Notes under the pieces: model-generated | What the model was told of the DNA's origin: nothing | The model's input: only the letters and a program-made list of their open reading frames with translations | Database searches by the model: none | Made by a program: the position numbers and the translations under genes | NCBI GenBank assembly: GCA_037957365.1 | Contig: JARHVA010004804.1 | Span: 1,010,501 to 1,074,500 of the forward strand | DNA from: Torreya grandis | Lineage: Eukaryota; Streptophyta; Pinopsida; Cupressales; Taxaceae | Direction: 5' to 3' | Length of the DNA: 64,000 bases | Shown here: positions 1 to 13,632 of the stretch, in pieces | Layout of the letters: each line of letters starts with the position of its first letter | How positions within the stretch are numbered: the first letter of the stretch is position 1

Positions 1-1664
1 TGAGAAATAATTTTTGGAACTAATGGTGGATAGTTATGATGTCCCACCTTATAACAATAATGAGATTCCTTCATATTTTATGAAGAAAATTTAATGCAAG
101 TTTAATCTATTGAATATAATTCTTTATTGATTTTATTATTAAGAGTTTTAGGGCCAATAAAAAGGTTTTCGATAGGATAGGTTGGGTGCATATCATGTGC
201 CTAATCAACCTATGAGAATCTCTATCAAATAACCACTTTATCCTAAGACAATCCCCTCTATAGTGAAGGATATTATAGATATTGACACTTTACATGCACT
301 TAAGGCACTTAATGACACCCTAATATAATATACAAGCCAATTTTCCCATATTGATGCTTATGAGAGTTGACATGGAGATGGTCTAATAAACACTGCTACT
401 CAACCACACTAATGCATATCCTATGGTGCTATATGTACTGGAACTTAAATTAAATGAGGATAAAGATTTGATGTAAGACAATTATGGCGGTGTTTCTAAT
501 TGGATAGATGATATGGTTTTGACCCCTGTTGTAAGAAATGTGATGGATAAATATCGTTACACATTTTCATAGCCTGAAATGTGGATGCCATGAAAATGGC
601 ATTTTGGGGCTATCTTTGATGGATTTTTTACTAAGACTACATTTTAGGGCCATTTTTGGAGGGTTAGTCACTCATATAACATTTCTAGGATGTCAGTGAA
701 AGTCACATTAACACATCACCCAAATCATAAGCTCAGCTTGTATAATTTTTAGTATTTGGTAATGGGAGATATATGGGGCTTAATCAATATTGTAATCCTT
801 GTGTTGACCATGATTTTAAATGGGATAACTTCCTAGTATAACTACCTTTGCTACTTGTTTCTAATTTTTTGAAACATACATTTGGTTTGGAAATCTCGCC
901 TACACCTTTGCAAGTATATTTTAAATTTGACATGTAATTTTTTTAAACCTATTAAATTATAAATAGTGTTTAAAATATAATAATTATTTTACATAATAAT
1001 AAATTATAATAATATATATGTATATTTTTAAGTTGTAATAGGAGACAATACCATCTATTTTCTATCCAGATTATGAATTGTCTTGTAGCTCATATATTGC
1101 TACAACTACTTGGATGATGTTTATATATATAGAGGTAATTTTGAATGTTATAAATTATCATTTATGTATATTCATGTAATTTTACATATTGACTAAATTT
1201 GATTATTTTTTGTTTGATTCATTTTTGACCTCATTTGAGACTCCTCCATCTATACAGGTAGGAGCAGACATAGGCACTACTAATATGATTTCATTTCTAC
1301 AACTTACTGAGGTGTAAGTTGAACTTGTAAATTATGTTTAAGTGTAAATATGGATTTATTTTAATAATTTTTTTGACATAAGAAACCCCATGTTCACATT
1401 TTATATTGCTTTAAGAATTATTTATGCACATACGTATATACATACATTTGACCTTGTTTTAAATATTTTGTACATATTATTTTAATTTCATTATTTTATT
1501 GAACTCTACACATAGACATAATCATAGCCTCAAATTATTTGATCTTGAGTCACATGTCATCAAAATAAGTTTATCACATCTTTTAATATTTCTATCTCAC
1601 TATGTCACTAATCATATAGAATATGATTGGCCTTTAGTTGATTATGGATAATTTTTATGGGTCA
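1..1664. other. AT-rich stretch without a recognisable gene
   Basis: No frame stays open for long and I recognise no domain. The only protein-like stretch is a short + strand reading at about 400-560 (containing YPMVLYVLELKLNED and then NYGGVSNWIDDMVLTPVV), which is too broken to assign. It may be the worn edge of a transposable element. Confidence 0.4.
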
Positions 1665-2990
1665 CATATGCCCACCATATCTTATCATGGTATTATCGAG
1701 CAACTATAGTAATATTTTAAATGCCCAACTAATGGCTTCCTATCATAATTTTAAATAACTAGTGATGTTTCACTTCATATAATTATAGGTATGTTAATTT
1801 AATGTATTCACATATATGGAGAGGCATGGAAATTGGATGGATGCACCATGGAGCGATACTATGATTATTAATAAGTTATATTATGTGATCTATTATTTCA
1901 TTGTATTATAATAATAATGCATATGAATGAGGTTTACTAAAAAAAATTAATTAGTCAATGCTACACAACCATTTGATAGTTGTTGCTATTTTGAGTCTCA
2001 GTCAAATGAAATAACTCATATTTATAAGTCATAGTTAGAGAGCTACACTTTCAAAAATTCTTGGATGAAACCTATACAACTATCACTATCAATGGTTTGT
2101 GGGTTTTTAATTTAATTTTAGGGGCACATGAAGTAGTCAAATTTTAATATTAAGTATGAAATATGTTTTTGATTATTTGATTATAGTTCAAGTGGAATTT
2201 ATAAATATCTCTGAACATGCATGCCAAGTCATTAAAATTGATTTAGAAGTGAACTTATATACAAAAATTGGCATGGTTTATTTTGGTAAATGATAGAGGG
2301 ATTCTTTTTATTATTATGATTGGAGTATAAAACCTTATATAGATTTAGACTTGTAAAAAATAGTCAAAATATTTGCAATGTAATTATGACAGTGTTTAAA
2401 TATTTTTATCAGTATGGATTTACTTTTATTTATCACCACTTGAATACGAATAAGGACATTCCTCTTTCATGTCCACTAATCACATCAAACATTGAGAGTA
2501 CATTGATTAGAAATATATATTCACCCCCCTTGATGTCAAATTCAATGAATACTTTGAACCAAGGTGGGGCTTTTTCATAATTCTCATTACAAATGATTAA
2601 AGCATTGGAGGAAAAAAATATTCTCATTGAGAAGAACACCTAAAAGGCATCCAAATATGGCTTGCTTGATTCAAAATATGTCTTGTATAACCCTCTTGTA
2701 TTATATGTATCATTTAAACCCTTACAACCACACTTTGTGGAACTAAAATTTCCTACTTATGAGAAACATGAAGGTTGAGGCTAAGCATAATCAAAAAATG
2801 AAACTTGAATTAAACAAGATAAAGTAGGGGGACACTACATTGGCTTCATCCAATACAAAATTTAAGATTAATCCATATACAAAGTTTATTAGAATGAACC
2901 AAAATGTGATACCAATCAAAAAATGAACACAAAAATGCCACATCGACTATATTACAGAATGCACTATGCAAAAAAATTACTAAATTCAAA
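1665..2990 (+). repeat. 1.33-kb tandem duplication, unit 1
   Basis: The block starting at CATATGCCCACC (1665) and ending near ATTACTAAATTC (2990) is repeated directly after itself as 2991-4758. Matching landmarks in both units include the GGATGGATGCACCATGGA motif, the GGCATGGTTTATTTTGG / GGCATGGTTCATTTTGG stretch and the gag-like segment at the right end. This unit is 1326 bp. It lacks the insertion present in unit 2 and so shows the pre-insertion state. Confidence 0.85.
2441..2960 (+). pseudogene. gag-like fragment, Ty3/gypsy type (unit 1)
   Basis: A + strand reading resembles the start of a plant Ty3/gypsy gag: a polar leader rich in Ser, Asn and Pro, a short helical stretch (LQMIKALEEKN), then the hydrophobic core HFVELKFPTYEKHEG. 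The last resembles the 'KFPTYDG..DP' entry into the retrotransposon gag domain. Stops and at least one frame change separate the parts. Most of the visible open frame is 2320-2580, but its ATG is arbitrary. The same protein is better preserved in unit 2 (4213-5060). The gag assignment comes from this core motif and from the CCHC-linker-like segment in unit 2. Function would be capsid formation in a retrotransposon particle; nothing here is active. Confidence 0.45.
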
Positions 2991-4758
2991 ATATGTCCAT
3001 CATATCTTCTTGTGGTAGTATTGAGTAGATACAGTAAGATTTTAAATGCCCATTTAATGAATTCCTATTATAATTTTAAATAACTAATGATGTTTTACTT
3101 CTTATACTTATAGGTGTGTTAATTTTTTGTATTCACATTTATGGAGAGACATGGAAATTGGATGGATGCACCATGGATTGACACTATGATAATTATATTA
3201 TGTGATGTATAATTAGTTCATGATTATATTATAATATTAATATGGATGAGGTTTAATAAAAAAAATTAATTAGTCAATGCTATACAACCATCTGATAGTT
3301 GTTATTATTTTGAGTCTTATTCAAATGAAACAACTCATATTTACAAGCCATAGTTAGATATCTATACTTCAAGTAATTCTTGGATGAAACCTAGATAACT
3401 ACCAATATATGAATGGTTTGTGGTTGTTGAATTCAATATCAGGGGCACATAAATTAGTCAAAATTATATTAAGTATGAAATATGTTTTTGAACATTTGAT
3501 TATTGTTCAAGTGGAATATATAAACAACTCTTAACATACATGCCAAGTCATTAAAATTGATTTAGAGGTGGACTTGTATATAAAAATTGGCATGGTTCAT
3601 TTTGGTAAATGGTAGAGGGATTCTTATTATTCATATGGTTGGAGGATAGAACTTTATCTAGACTCAAAGAGATTTAGACTTGTAGAAAATAGTCAAAACA
3701 TTTGCAATGGAATTGTGATAGTGTTTAAATATTTTTATCAATATGGATTTACTCATTATATTTATCACTACTTGAATATGAATAAGGAATTTATTAAAAT
3801 AACATTACATTAAAAAATGTTTCATTGTATGAGGAGGCAAAAACTAACCACTCTGGAAAAACATTTAAACATAAATTATTTAGTAAAAATATTTAAATAT
3901 TTAAAGATGATAACTAAAAATAAATATAAACATAGTTATTAAATATAAAAATAATTACAACTTTTTATCATTTATTATAATTATTCTTATTAAATAAGTT
4001 TATTTATATTTTTTAATATACATGATTAAATTGTCTAATAGGGATTTGAATCCTTAATTTTTAGCCCCATTGAAATACCTTTGAGATAAAATTCACCAAT
4101 TCAAATACCTATGCTAACGAGTTGCCTTTATTTAATTTACACTTGTGACTCTATTAGTTAATTTAAATAATTTAATAATATGATAAACATCTGACATGGT
4201 CAGATATCAATTATGATAGATACCAATATGGAGGACATTCCTCTTTCACATCCATTAATCACCTCAAACATTGAGTGTACATCAAGTGGGAATACATATT
4301 CATCCCCCTTGATGTCAACTTCAATGAATAGTTTGAACCAAGATGGCGATTTTTCACAATCATCATTACAAATGATTAAAGCATTGGAGGAAAAAATTAT
4401 CTCATTGAGAACACCTAAAAGGAATCCAAATATGGCCCACTTGACTCACAATATAATTTTCATAACCCTATTGCATTAGAGGTATCATTTCAACCCTTGC
4501 CACCATACTTTGTGGCATTAAAATTTCCTACTTATGAAAAACATGAAGGGTGACCTTGAGCATGATCGAGAAATGAAACTCCTTACATTAAAATTTTTAT
4601 TAAAGTATGGAGCCACTACATTGGCGTCATCCATTACAAAATTTAAGATCAAACCATTTAACAAAGTTAATCTAAATGAACCAAAAAAATGAACATGTCA
4701 ATGCCACATCGAGCTGTATTACATAATGCACCGCACAAAAAAATTACTAGATTCACAA
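2991..4758 (+). repeat. 1.33-kb tandem duplication, unit 2 (with insertion)
   Basis: Second copy of the unit at 1665-2990. It is 1768 bp long; removing the 436-bp insertion at 3789-4224 leaves about 1332 bp, almost exactly the length of unit 1. Unit 2 ends at ATTACTAGATTC (about 4756), matching the end of unit 1. The two copies differ by many substitutions and small indels, so the duplication is not recent. Confidence 0.85.
3789..4224 (-). mobile_element. 436-bp insertion, candidate tRNA-derived SINE
   Basis: This block is absent from the paired position in unit 1 (around 2452) and so is an insertion. It is flanked by AATATGAATAAGGA on the left (3775-3788) and AATATGGAGGA on the right (4225-4235), which look like a decayed target-site duplication. 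On the - strand, 4053-4041 reads GGATTCAAATCCC, close to a Pol III B box (GGTTCGANTCC). About 57 bp upstream, the stretch GGCAACTCGTTAGCATAGGT could hold a weak A box. No terminal inverted repeats are visible. Against a simple SINE, about 100 bp lie upstream of the A-box-like stretch, so a different non-autonomous element is possible. Confidence 0.4.
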
Positions 4759-5060
4759 AGCATCTGGTGCTTCTTATTAGGAAGCTAGTTGGGTGTTAAC
4801 TCATATGTCTCCCTAAATTTAGGTATAAAGGTTGATATGAGTAAACCTCGTCCACATGGATATTAATATGATGAGAATGCATATTGTGATTTCCATTAGG
4901 GCCATATGCAATCTACTAACAGATATTTTTCCTTGTGATATAAGCTTTAGGACTTACATGAGTCCCAACAAATTACACTTGATGGATCTCCTACCATAGG
5001 TTTTGGATCACATCTAGGGGATCATAACAATTATAAAATGTTCAATAATCCACAATAAGA
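4213..5060 (+). pseudogene. gag-like fragment with CCHC-linker-like segment (unit 2 and beyond)
   Basis: This repeats the gag-like protein of unit 1: MEDIPLSHPLIT leader, LQMIKALEEKI helix, then PPYFVALKFPTYEKHEG after one frame change. About 130 codons further on, outside the duplicated unit, a + strand frame reads AYCDFH, GHMQSTNRY and DLHESQQITLDG with a few stops. This resembles the segment of plant Ty3/gypsy polyproteins usually seen as 'YCxFHxxxGHxTxxCxxLKxxIxDLIxxG', between the gag core and the protease. The order (gag core, then this segment) fits one element read left to right. No protease or RT could be followed past about 5.1 kb, so the element appears truncated or too decayed. 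Confidence 0.5.
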
Positions 5061-8000
5061 CCATATTATAATGAAAATTACAGAAGTTCAAGTATGGAAA
5101 TAGAAGTAAAATTATCATCATAGAACTTTGAAACTGATGGTAATGATCTAGAAATAGGCTCTTGCATAATATTAAATGGATTTTCATCCACATTTTTTTA
5201 AGATGTAAAATTAATAGTATCTTTAGGAGAAATAAGACTATGGTGGTATACTTAAGAATGCATCATCACTAGGCATAATAGGCATACAGGGAATAAATGG
5301 TATCTTTAGAACATATATGTCCACTTCAAATTTTTATCTAATTTTTAAACCTAAAATTACTCTTGGTCACTTTTAATTTTCTTAGTGCCATTGTAACAAA
5401 AGTAATTTCTCCATTGTAATCACCAAGATAAAACATGATTAGCCATAGTTGAACTCCTTATCCAATGAATATAGATGCACCTTAATCAAAACCAAGAGAG
5501 TTGTAGTTTTTATGTAGAGATTACATGATAAGAGGCTATCTATTTACATGAATAATGCAAGACATCATAGACTAAATCATTGCATGGTAATTAAGATCGT
5601 GATCAATCTGTGCCCACAATTATCTTTAAAGATGAGCTTTAATATTTTAACATTGTCAAGGGTTTGGAATTACTAGGTTTAAATATCAATTATAGGAATT
5701 AATAGGTTTAAATATCAATTATAAGTTTACACTCTTTCACTTTAAATAACCCCTTTTACCAATACATAAATACATACATTATTAACTGTCAATTATAAAT
5801 TTACACTCTTTCACCATGTATATATATCTCATAATATTTTTAGATATTAAACTGAGTAATATTATAAATAAATTATATATTTTATATAATATAAATTTAA
5901 GTATATTATACTAAAATATATAATATATAATTATAATTTGATTTATAAACTATAATAATAAAATATAATATATAATATTATACTACATTATATAATATAT
6001 TTATTATATATATTAAATAAATAATATATATTTTAATATAATATATATAAATATCATTTTAATATATTAAATATATCACTTTCCTTCAATTTGACTTGAC
6101 TACTCCTGATGTGCATTTGCCTTTAGAAATAGGTACGAGTCCCCAATGAATTTGAAATTCAAATTCACTTTGCAGAATGGGGTCCATATAATTTTAACAT
6201 ATTTTTAAGAGGAATAAAAATTGTTGAACATGTCCGACCAGATATATTCTTATTCCTACATGTTCCTAGTTTTTTCCAAACATACGCTATAGAACACTGA
6301 TAGATCAGAACAAAGTAGGTTGTAGAGTGTCCAAAGCATTGACCATATTTGTTACTGTCATTTATGCAGATCTTTATTTTCAAGTATTTAATATTAATAG
6401 TGTTCAATATATATTTTTAATCTATCTAGAATGTGTGATTTATTTATGTTGACTTGGTCTTTTTATTCATTGTTTAGCACTTTATGTTATGAAATCACTA
6501 AGCTTCAAATAGTTTACATGGATTATTGTAATATTTTTGGCCCTACTAGATTGTGCCTAGCTATGATGTCAACAAGCCTTTTATTGAAGGAGTGTACACA
6601 TGACTCTTTTTTGTGCATACAATATTTTAAAATTATAATACTAAAATTTTATAAAATAATACAATAAATATAATTCTAAATACTCTACCTGTATATACTT
6701 CAATCAATTTTTAACAAAAAATAGTATAATTTTTAAGAATGTGTGTCAAGCTCAAGGAGGACCTGGGTTGGCCTAGGTAGCAGTTAGCCCTATTGTAAAG
6801 CTAGGTACAAAAGGAAAAGAAGTCAAAGGAGTCAAGTGGGTGTATAAGATAAAAATTGGTAGACTCCACTAGTTGTAATTCAATATACGTTGACTCCTTA
6901 TTTGGTTTAAATTCTATGGAAAATAGTTGCACAATAATTACTTTGCACCTTTTTTGATCATATTCATCATCTATTGAAAACTAACCAATTATATACATTT
7001 AGCCAATAAATAATATAACTCAAATGTCCTTCATTTTAAATAAATTATCATGAATAGTTACTCAAAATTCATCTCAATTGTACATAAAGTGGTGAGCCAT
7101 GACAATACAAAAAAAAATTTCAGCCCCATCCAAGATAATGGAAAACACAAGATAAAATAATAGGTAGTCTCCCATAGCTTTATACTTTGGAATTTACCAT
7201 AACAATTGATTATACCCCTACCTATAATTAGCATTTGAAATTATGGAGTTAGGTAAATGAAATAGTTAAATTGAGTAGCCAACTTATTATTGATAAATTT
7301 ATGTGTACTCTTAGAGTAAATTAATATAGTTAACTTCTATTTCTTAAGGAAATTGACCACCTTAATATTTAGAGGAGTACTAATACCTAAAAGTGCATTA
7401 TAGGAAATAATAGGTTGAGAATATTTAGATTCATCCTTAGGTCCTTCTAGACTATTGATGTGTGTTTGTGTCAAGGATGTAATGTGCATAATAGAATAAC
7501 ATTTCTCAAATTATAGTGTAGGTCCTAGAAAACTTTGGGGCTTCACTCAATTTTGATGGAAAGATTATGTGGTTACCACCTTCTAGTTTGAAAGCATACC
7601 CTATTATAGGGACAACATGAATATGGTAGTGACATAATCTACCTAAATTTGTTATGATGTAAATTGCTTTGTATTTGCCAATATAATCCCAAAGTCTTAA
7701 ACAAATAAATGGTTATATGCAACAATCATTAATCTAAAGTGATTCATGTTAAATAAAGTTAAAAAAGAAGAAGTAAGGTAGGGAAAAAAATTTCCCCTGT
7801 AACAACAAAGACCAATATACCTCCTTTGATTTATATTAGCAACCCATATAACACCTAGTTTAAATTAGACTACTCAAATCTAATTCATATCTAGACTAAT
7901 ATTGGAATGATCTAAGGCTATGGGATGCCTGTATCTAGACCATACCTCTAGTTATGAGGCTATCTCCTCTAAATATGTGAAATTGTGATCAAATACTAAA

Positions 8001-10137
8001 CCTATTATATGTTGGGGTGAAAAGAGTAAGGAAGAAACTAAAATGATTCTTCAAACATAACAAGACCCTAAGAACATTGAAAAGATGTAATACCTTATTA
8101 CTTTAATGTCTTGACTATCAACATATTTTTTGAGTCGCTTAAATAGTTGTCGGTGAATATTTCATAGAATTGAATATTCAAGTAAGTTTGGCTCCTTGAG
8201 GCCTCATCCAAAGTCCACAAATTAATACATTCCTTTTAGACTATTATCTTCTTCACCTGTTCACCATTCTTTCATTATGAAAACAAACCTCTCCTATATA
8301 TACCCTTATGCATGATGTGATGTCCTTTATACTGACTATGATAGAGTCTAAATATACTTTGGAAATTTTGACAATACATAAAGTACCCATGATTTGATCT
8401 CTGTGTGATGATCTATTAACAATATCATTACCTTACTTGAAAGTCTATACCCTTAAAGTCTCCATTAAGGATGATTCACCCACTTGACTATAGCAATGCT
8501 CTTGCAACTAGCTATAGATGTACATTTGTGTTTATTTAGCCCTATTTGAACCTCACATGTATCCTTATTGAGCTCTATATTGAGGTTATTCATCTCAATA
8601 GTTCATGTATTTGATGGTTGAAATAACCTCCACAAGCATAGAAAAGGTCTTAAGACTGCTAAACCCCTAATTGTAACATATTTTGACTTGAAACCAAGCC
8701 TGTGGGTGTCTCAAGGACACTTGATTGATTTATTAAAGACTAATTTATAGGGATTATACCATGGATGAAATAACAAGATGGATAAAAAACCCTTTTATAA
8801 CATATCAACCTTTACCTATACATTTGGACCATGATTTCAACCTTGGGGTGACTACACCCTTATTGAACTGTAGGTGGCTATGTATGTCCATTATATGGAC
8901 TATGACTATTCTTGGCCTTAAGGAAGTCATAAATCATATATATGATAATTTTACTCCCATATTTTTTAGCCTGATGAGAGAGATTGAGCCTATACCTTTA
9001 AAAGACATCTTCTAGCATATCTTTCCTTTTTGTACTTTCATGAAAAGTGTTGACTATTGGTGTTATTTTTTAGGTTGCCTTCTTGGTTATAGGTGGTGGT
9101 TTTAAGGTGGGCATAACCTCTTTGAGTGACCATGATTCCATTCACTTATTTTTGACTCCTCTTTATGATTAATGGTGAGATGGAGATAAGTGGAATGGGT
9201 GATGATGAGGTGGGAAGATGAAAACCATGAATGAAGGGTGAAAAGAACACGATCACATTGAGAAATGGCAGTGTATGATAGTGATCATGGAGAATAAACA
9301 AGATGGAGAGAAAATATCATGAAAGGGAAATCTTAGAGTCACCTTAAAGCATATTATGTAAGTATCATCCTATCCCTTAATTGATATATCAATTTGGGGG
9401 TCATTGGAGGAGGATAAGAAGATGAATTTGAAACTTAGGAATATGTTAAGTACCTTGACAAATGCTAAACAACCTTAACATTTGCTAAATAGGGATTTTG
9501 AAATTCTTGAGAACAAAATGATGGGATTTTGATATGAATATTTGGAGAATATCTTGATAAAATTTCATAAGGGACATATGAATATGATGGATATCCCTAC
9601 CAAGAAGAAAACAATTTTTTTTGAAATCTTTTCTCTCCTAGACCATACAATTCTTCCTCCTTAACTTCTAGATTTTAGAATTTCACTCTATTACATTCTT
9701 GAGAACTATTTGGTCTTCACACATGTGGAAAATAGGTGATGGATACCATATAAGGGTGAGTCATGTCCTTAAAAATCCTTAAAAACTTGAATTTTCTTGA
9801 TATGATGCTCTGATAAGGAGAAAATGCAAAAAACTAACTACTTTCCTAGATGTAGGACTGTTGATGTATGCCTTGACTTCAAAGGGATGATTCATGAGGG
9901 AGAGATGAACAATTTGAAAACCACTTGCTCTAGCTGAAATCACAAACCAATAAGATGCATTAAAAACACTAATACCATCATTTAACCATTAAAGAAATGA
10001 GATCATATATTATTAACAAAGGTTGAGAAATAGGAACTCATGAAAATAACAGAAACAATGAGTTAGTTACTAGAATTTACTTTTTCTTTGCATTAGTTCA
10101 AAAAATTATGTCTCTAGTTTATAATTAAGGGGATAAC
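5061..10137. other. 5-kb stretch without a recognisable gene
   Basis: Decayed AT-rich DNA. Visible details: a short tandem duplication of about 30 bp (near 5667-5725, sharing GGTTTAAATATCAATTATA); a low-complexity TA-rich block at about 5820-6090; and an 84-codon + strand frame at 8761-9015 whose product (MDEITRWIKNPF...) I do not recognise and do not regard as a gene. Elsewhere stops occur in every frame at near-random spacing. Confidence 0.5.
5820..6090. repeat. TA-rich low-complexity block
   Basis: Runs of TATAAT, ATATAT and TTAAAT occupy nearly the whole interval, with hardly any G or C. No unit of fixed length is clear. Confidence 0.7.
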
Positions 10138-10152
10138 CCCTATATATAATCC
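10138..10152 (-). promoter_or_regulatory. TATA-like motif
   Basis: On the - strand the sequence reads GGATTATATATAGGGG, a good TATA-box match in a locally less AT-rich setting. It lies just past the 3' end of family P copy 1. It could be the promoter of a decayed LTR, but I could not find a matching LTR copy. Confidence 0.25.
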
Positions 10153-10360
10153 ATTCAAATGCCTTAGTTGGTTACAAAAGGAACCATGTAACATGATACC
10201 TATCAGTAGACATGGTCTCCTATGTCCTAAAGTTAAATAATATTCCCTATTAAAAATATGGGAATATTTTAAAATGTAATTTAAGGGACCATGGGACATG
10301 TTTTCTATTTATAAGGAATTTAATAGGTGGTTATTTTATTCTTAAGGAACTAGGCTAGGA

Positions 10361-12746
10361 TCACACTAGTATTTTCAATGATGAAGCTCTTGATGTAGAA
10401 AAAGATGAAGTGATAATGTCGATTGAGGAAGAAGACATTCCAGAAGGGGATGATGAGGTGGTGGCTCCTGAGGTGGAAGTTTTTTTTTGGGCCTTAACCT
10501 ACCCTTTCCATAATTGGGAGAATTTCTTGTACTCACTATCTATTAATCTCAAATTGATGATAGGCTCCTTCAGTAGCTTGGCTGTAAGCCTGACCATTAC
10601 ATCATGCCTACTTAAGAGAGGTCCCACAACTTTATTGATGGACTCATACTTATCTATTATTTGGTTGGAAGAGGATAATAAATCCATCATATTTTGTATG
10701 AATATCAGCCCTCTATCCATGGATTGCTTTTGAAAGTTTGCCATGAAGTTTTGTAATTGAGCCTTGAAGGCATCCTTGCTAATGATGGAGCCATCTTTGT
10801 TAGCCAAGTGCATAATTTTGGAATTCTTTAGTAAGGTGATAAATTTGTCACCTTGTTGTGTAATGGATATCCATAGGGACCTCATATCTTCAATCTACTA
10901 GTTCAAGTTCTTTTTCTTGACAATTTTATAGGACTGAGCAATGCTCAAGTCCTCCAAGGGAATTAAGTTTAGATCCTTAAATTTCTTCATTTTGATCAAC
11001 CTCATGAGGTTGATTATCTTGATATCATATCTTCTATATGTAAATTCTACCTTGAGGAATTTATTATATATTTCATCTCCATTTACCTTTTATTGAGCCA
11101 AGGTAGTCAACATATCAAACATTTTTTTCATGGCCTATTCCACTCTTGTTATGGCCTACTCTGGTAAGGTGGCCTTGTGCTACTAATCTAAGTTAGTCAT
11201 TCTTTTATATACTCCCTTAACTAATATGTTATCCACATCTATATTTACTTGGAGATTTGAGAGGGGGTCTTCCTCATATTGTTACTGTTAGCCCTACCTT
11301 GCCTTCTTTGTCTTTTTCAGCTCAAATAAGGTTTCTTTTGATTCATATAGGATTGTTTAGTCAGGGTAGGTGACCTTCCTCTTGGTCACCCTCTTCATTG
11401 ACCTAGATTCCTTATAAAATTTTATTTCAACCTAGAGAGGGTCTAATATGACATAATATGGGTTCTCCCTAGTAGCTAGATGCATCTACTTAATCCATGA
11501 TTTATTTAAAGAGCCACTTGGGGGCTCTGATGAGGGAGGCAATGGCTGAGCTAGAGTCAACCCTTGGAAGGGAGACATTTGGGAGGTATTAGTGGTTGTG
11601 ACTAATGTGAACATAGAGATATGGGATGAAGAAGTACTAGTTCTAGTTGAATAACTAACATAGAATAGGGTAATTTATGAAAGAATGATAGTAGGACTCT
11701 TCTTAGGGAACTATAGGCTAGGTCTAGACATAGGATCACGCATGACTATGGGAAAATTGGCCATCAATGAAACACTAAAAGTGGATGATATGGTGAAAGG
11801 GGTGATGGTGGGAAATGGAATGGTTTTAATCTTGATTATAGGTCTAGTGAGGGGCCTATAAGGTTGGAGTTGGACATGAACCAAAGTTGGGGGGTTCAAA
11901 TACACTCAGAGTATGCTTGTCAAAGAAAGAGGGGGGTAAAGCAATACATTCCTAATCTATAACACTCAATCCTTCTCTGGTATAAGGAAGGGGAGGTGAT
12001 GTTTACATTAAATTTTATAGAGTAGGGCTTACTACTATTCCTATTGAAGGTGTGGCCTGCATTGTAGTATCACTTTACACTTGGGACATGCTACCAAATG
12101 GGACCCCTAAGGTGGAAGCCTACTCAAATTGTTTCCCAATGCCAGTCCCTCTTTTCTCCAAAGTAGGAGACAATGCCTAGAGTATTCTATGATTGAGTTG
12201 TGGGTCAGTTGGACCTTATTATTTAATACTAGGAGTATGGATAAGAGATGTTGACATTCTTGCTTGAGTATCCTAGTGATTGACTACCTAGAAAAACCTA
12301 GTGCTATGTAGTCTTCCTTTCACCTACTTTATCCTAGCAAACTTTAGCCTTTTCTTGACTTATTCATTATCATCTACATTAAGGTAGAATTATTCTCCAT
12401 CCTTGGGCTCATGATGATATGTGATACTAAGAGCTACCTTGTGTCTGATGTAATGATAGAATGTAAACACATAGGGTCCCATTCCCTATCAATATCTTTC
12501 TTCAGATTGAATGTGGACCTATGTTTGGTATTAGATATGATAAAGTGCCAAATTTCAATTTTGAATTGACCAATATTGACTAATTGGGGGTGGAATAGCC
12601 CCCTTTTCTTGCTTTTGCACAATCCATCTACTCTTGTGTGTAGTTGGAAGGCAATCTCCTACTTAACTAGTTTGTTTGGCATTGTGGTTAGCAATTTGAA
12701 TAGTCTATCTTGATTCCCTCAACTCTTATTATGGTGAAATTTAGGT
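10361..12746 (-). pseudogene. family P copy 1, C-terminal part (split by LTR element)
   Basis: Multi-copy plant protein of unknown function; I do not recognise a named family. Reading the - strand from 12746 downwards gives, with stops and frame changes, a moderately charged domain (KSKKRGLFHPQLVNIG), a Pro/Ser/Thr-rich linker (about 11.9-11.5 kb), a Lys-rich helical segment (KETLFELKKTKKARQG, about 11.3 kb), a coiled-coil-like stretch (open at 10885-10499), and a Ser/Thr-rich tail ending at a TGA at 10363-10361. The protein continues upstream across the LTR element: the broken phrase GAYRY at 26.73 kb is followed here by the YLPK-like phrase, as in copy 3 (41.3 kb). Copy 3 has a similar order of linker and helical parts. 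The N-terminal part is at 26723-27722; together they give about 1130 codons. Confidence 0.6.
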
Positions 12747-12751
12747 AGTAC
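12747..12751. repeat. target-site duplication AGTAC, left
   Basis: AGTAC directly precedes the left LTR. The same five bases directly follow the right LTR at 26718-26722. A 5-bp duplication is the usual product of Ty3/gypsy integration. Confidence 0.85.
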
Positions 12752-13632
12752 TATTATGCAGACTTATTACCTAGTTAATACCAAATTATTGAGTTTGATT
12801 AACATTAATTGTCAACCTAGGGTATGTATGCTTTTCAAGGATGTCAGCACTATATATGCATTATTGATTCATAGATTAACTTGCTTTATTAGTTTTAGTA
12901 CAATTAAATTATGCTAATGTCACCAAATATTTTTACTATGAGACTATTATAACAAAAATATATAAATACTTCATACTTATGAATCACACATGCATCACAC
13001 TTTATATAATCAAACTCATAATGGAATCAACTTACAACACACTTAAACTAAGGAGGGTTAGGATTTTTACTATAGCTCCTTTTGAGGGGGCCCTTCCTCA
13101 TTCAGAACTAAGTTCCAATCCTTCTTTGGGAGAATTGTAAAAGATTCTTATAGAATCAACCTTCTCATTACTCAGATATGTAGCAATTAAAGATTACTAT
13201 ATAAAGTTACAATATTTAGAATGCAATGACTTATATAAATTTTCTAATCTATTATCATCTATCCAAATCCTAATCTGATTTAGGTTTTGCCATTAAATTC
13301 AAAAGGTAGTTTATTAACATTTAACCAAAAACACTAAACTAGGGAAAGTAAAAATACTTTAGGAACTACCCTAGTCAACTTTTAGGTGGTTAGTAACTGA
13401 AGTTACTTGTTTTAGACCTGATTGGGTTAAGGACAATGTATACTATTTTTCTATTTACTTCTTTTTGTCTCCTTCCCATTATCCTTATATTTCTCATCTT
13501 TGGCAGCACATCCAAGATTTATTACATGTGGGGATTCCATATAATAGCTATGGTCTTATTTAATCATTCAATCAATTCCCAAGACAACTAGATGTGCCCT
13601 TAAGATCTGATCACAATAATAGTTATATTCTG

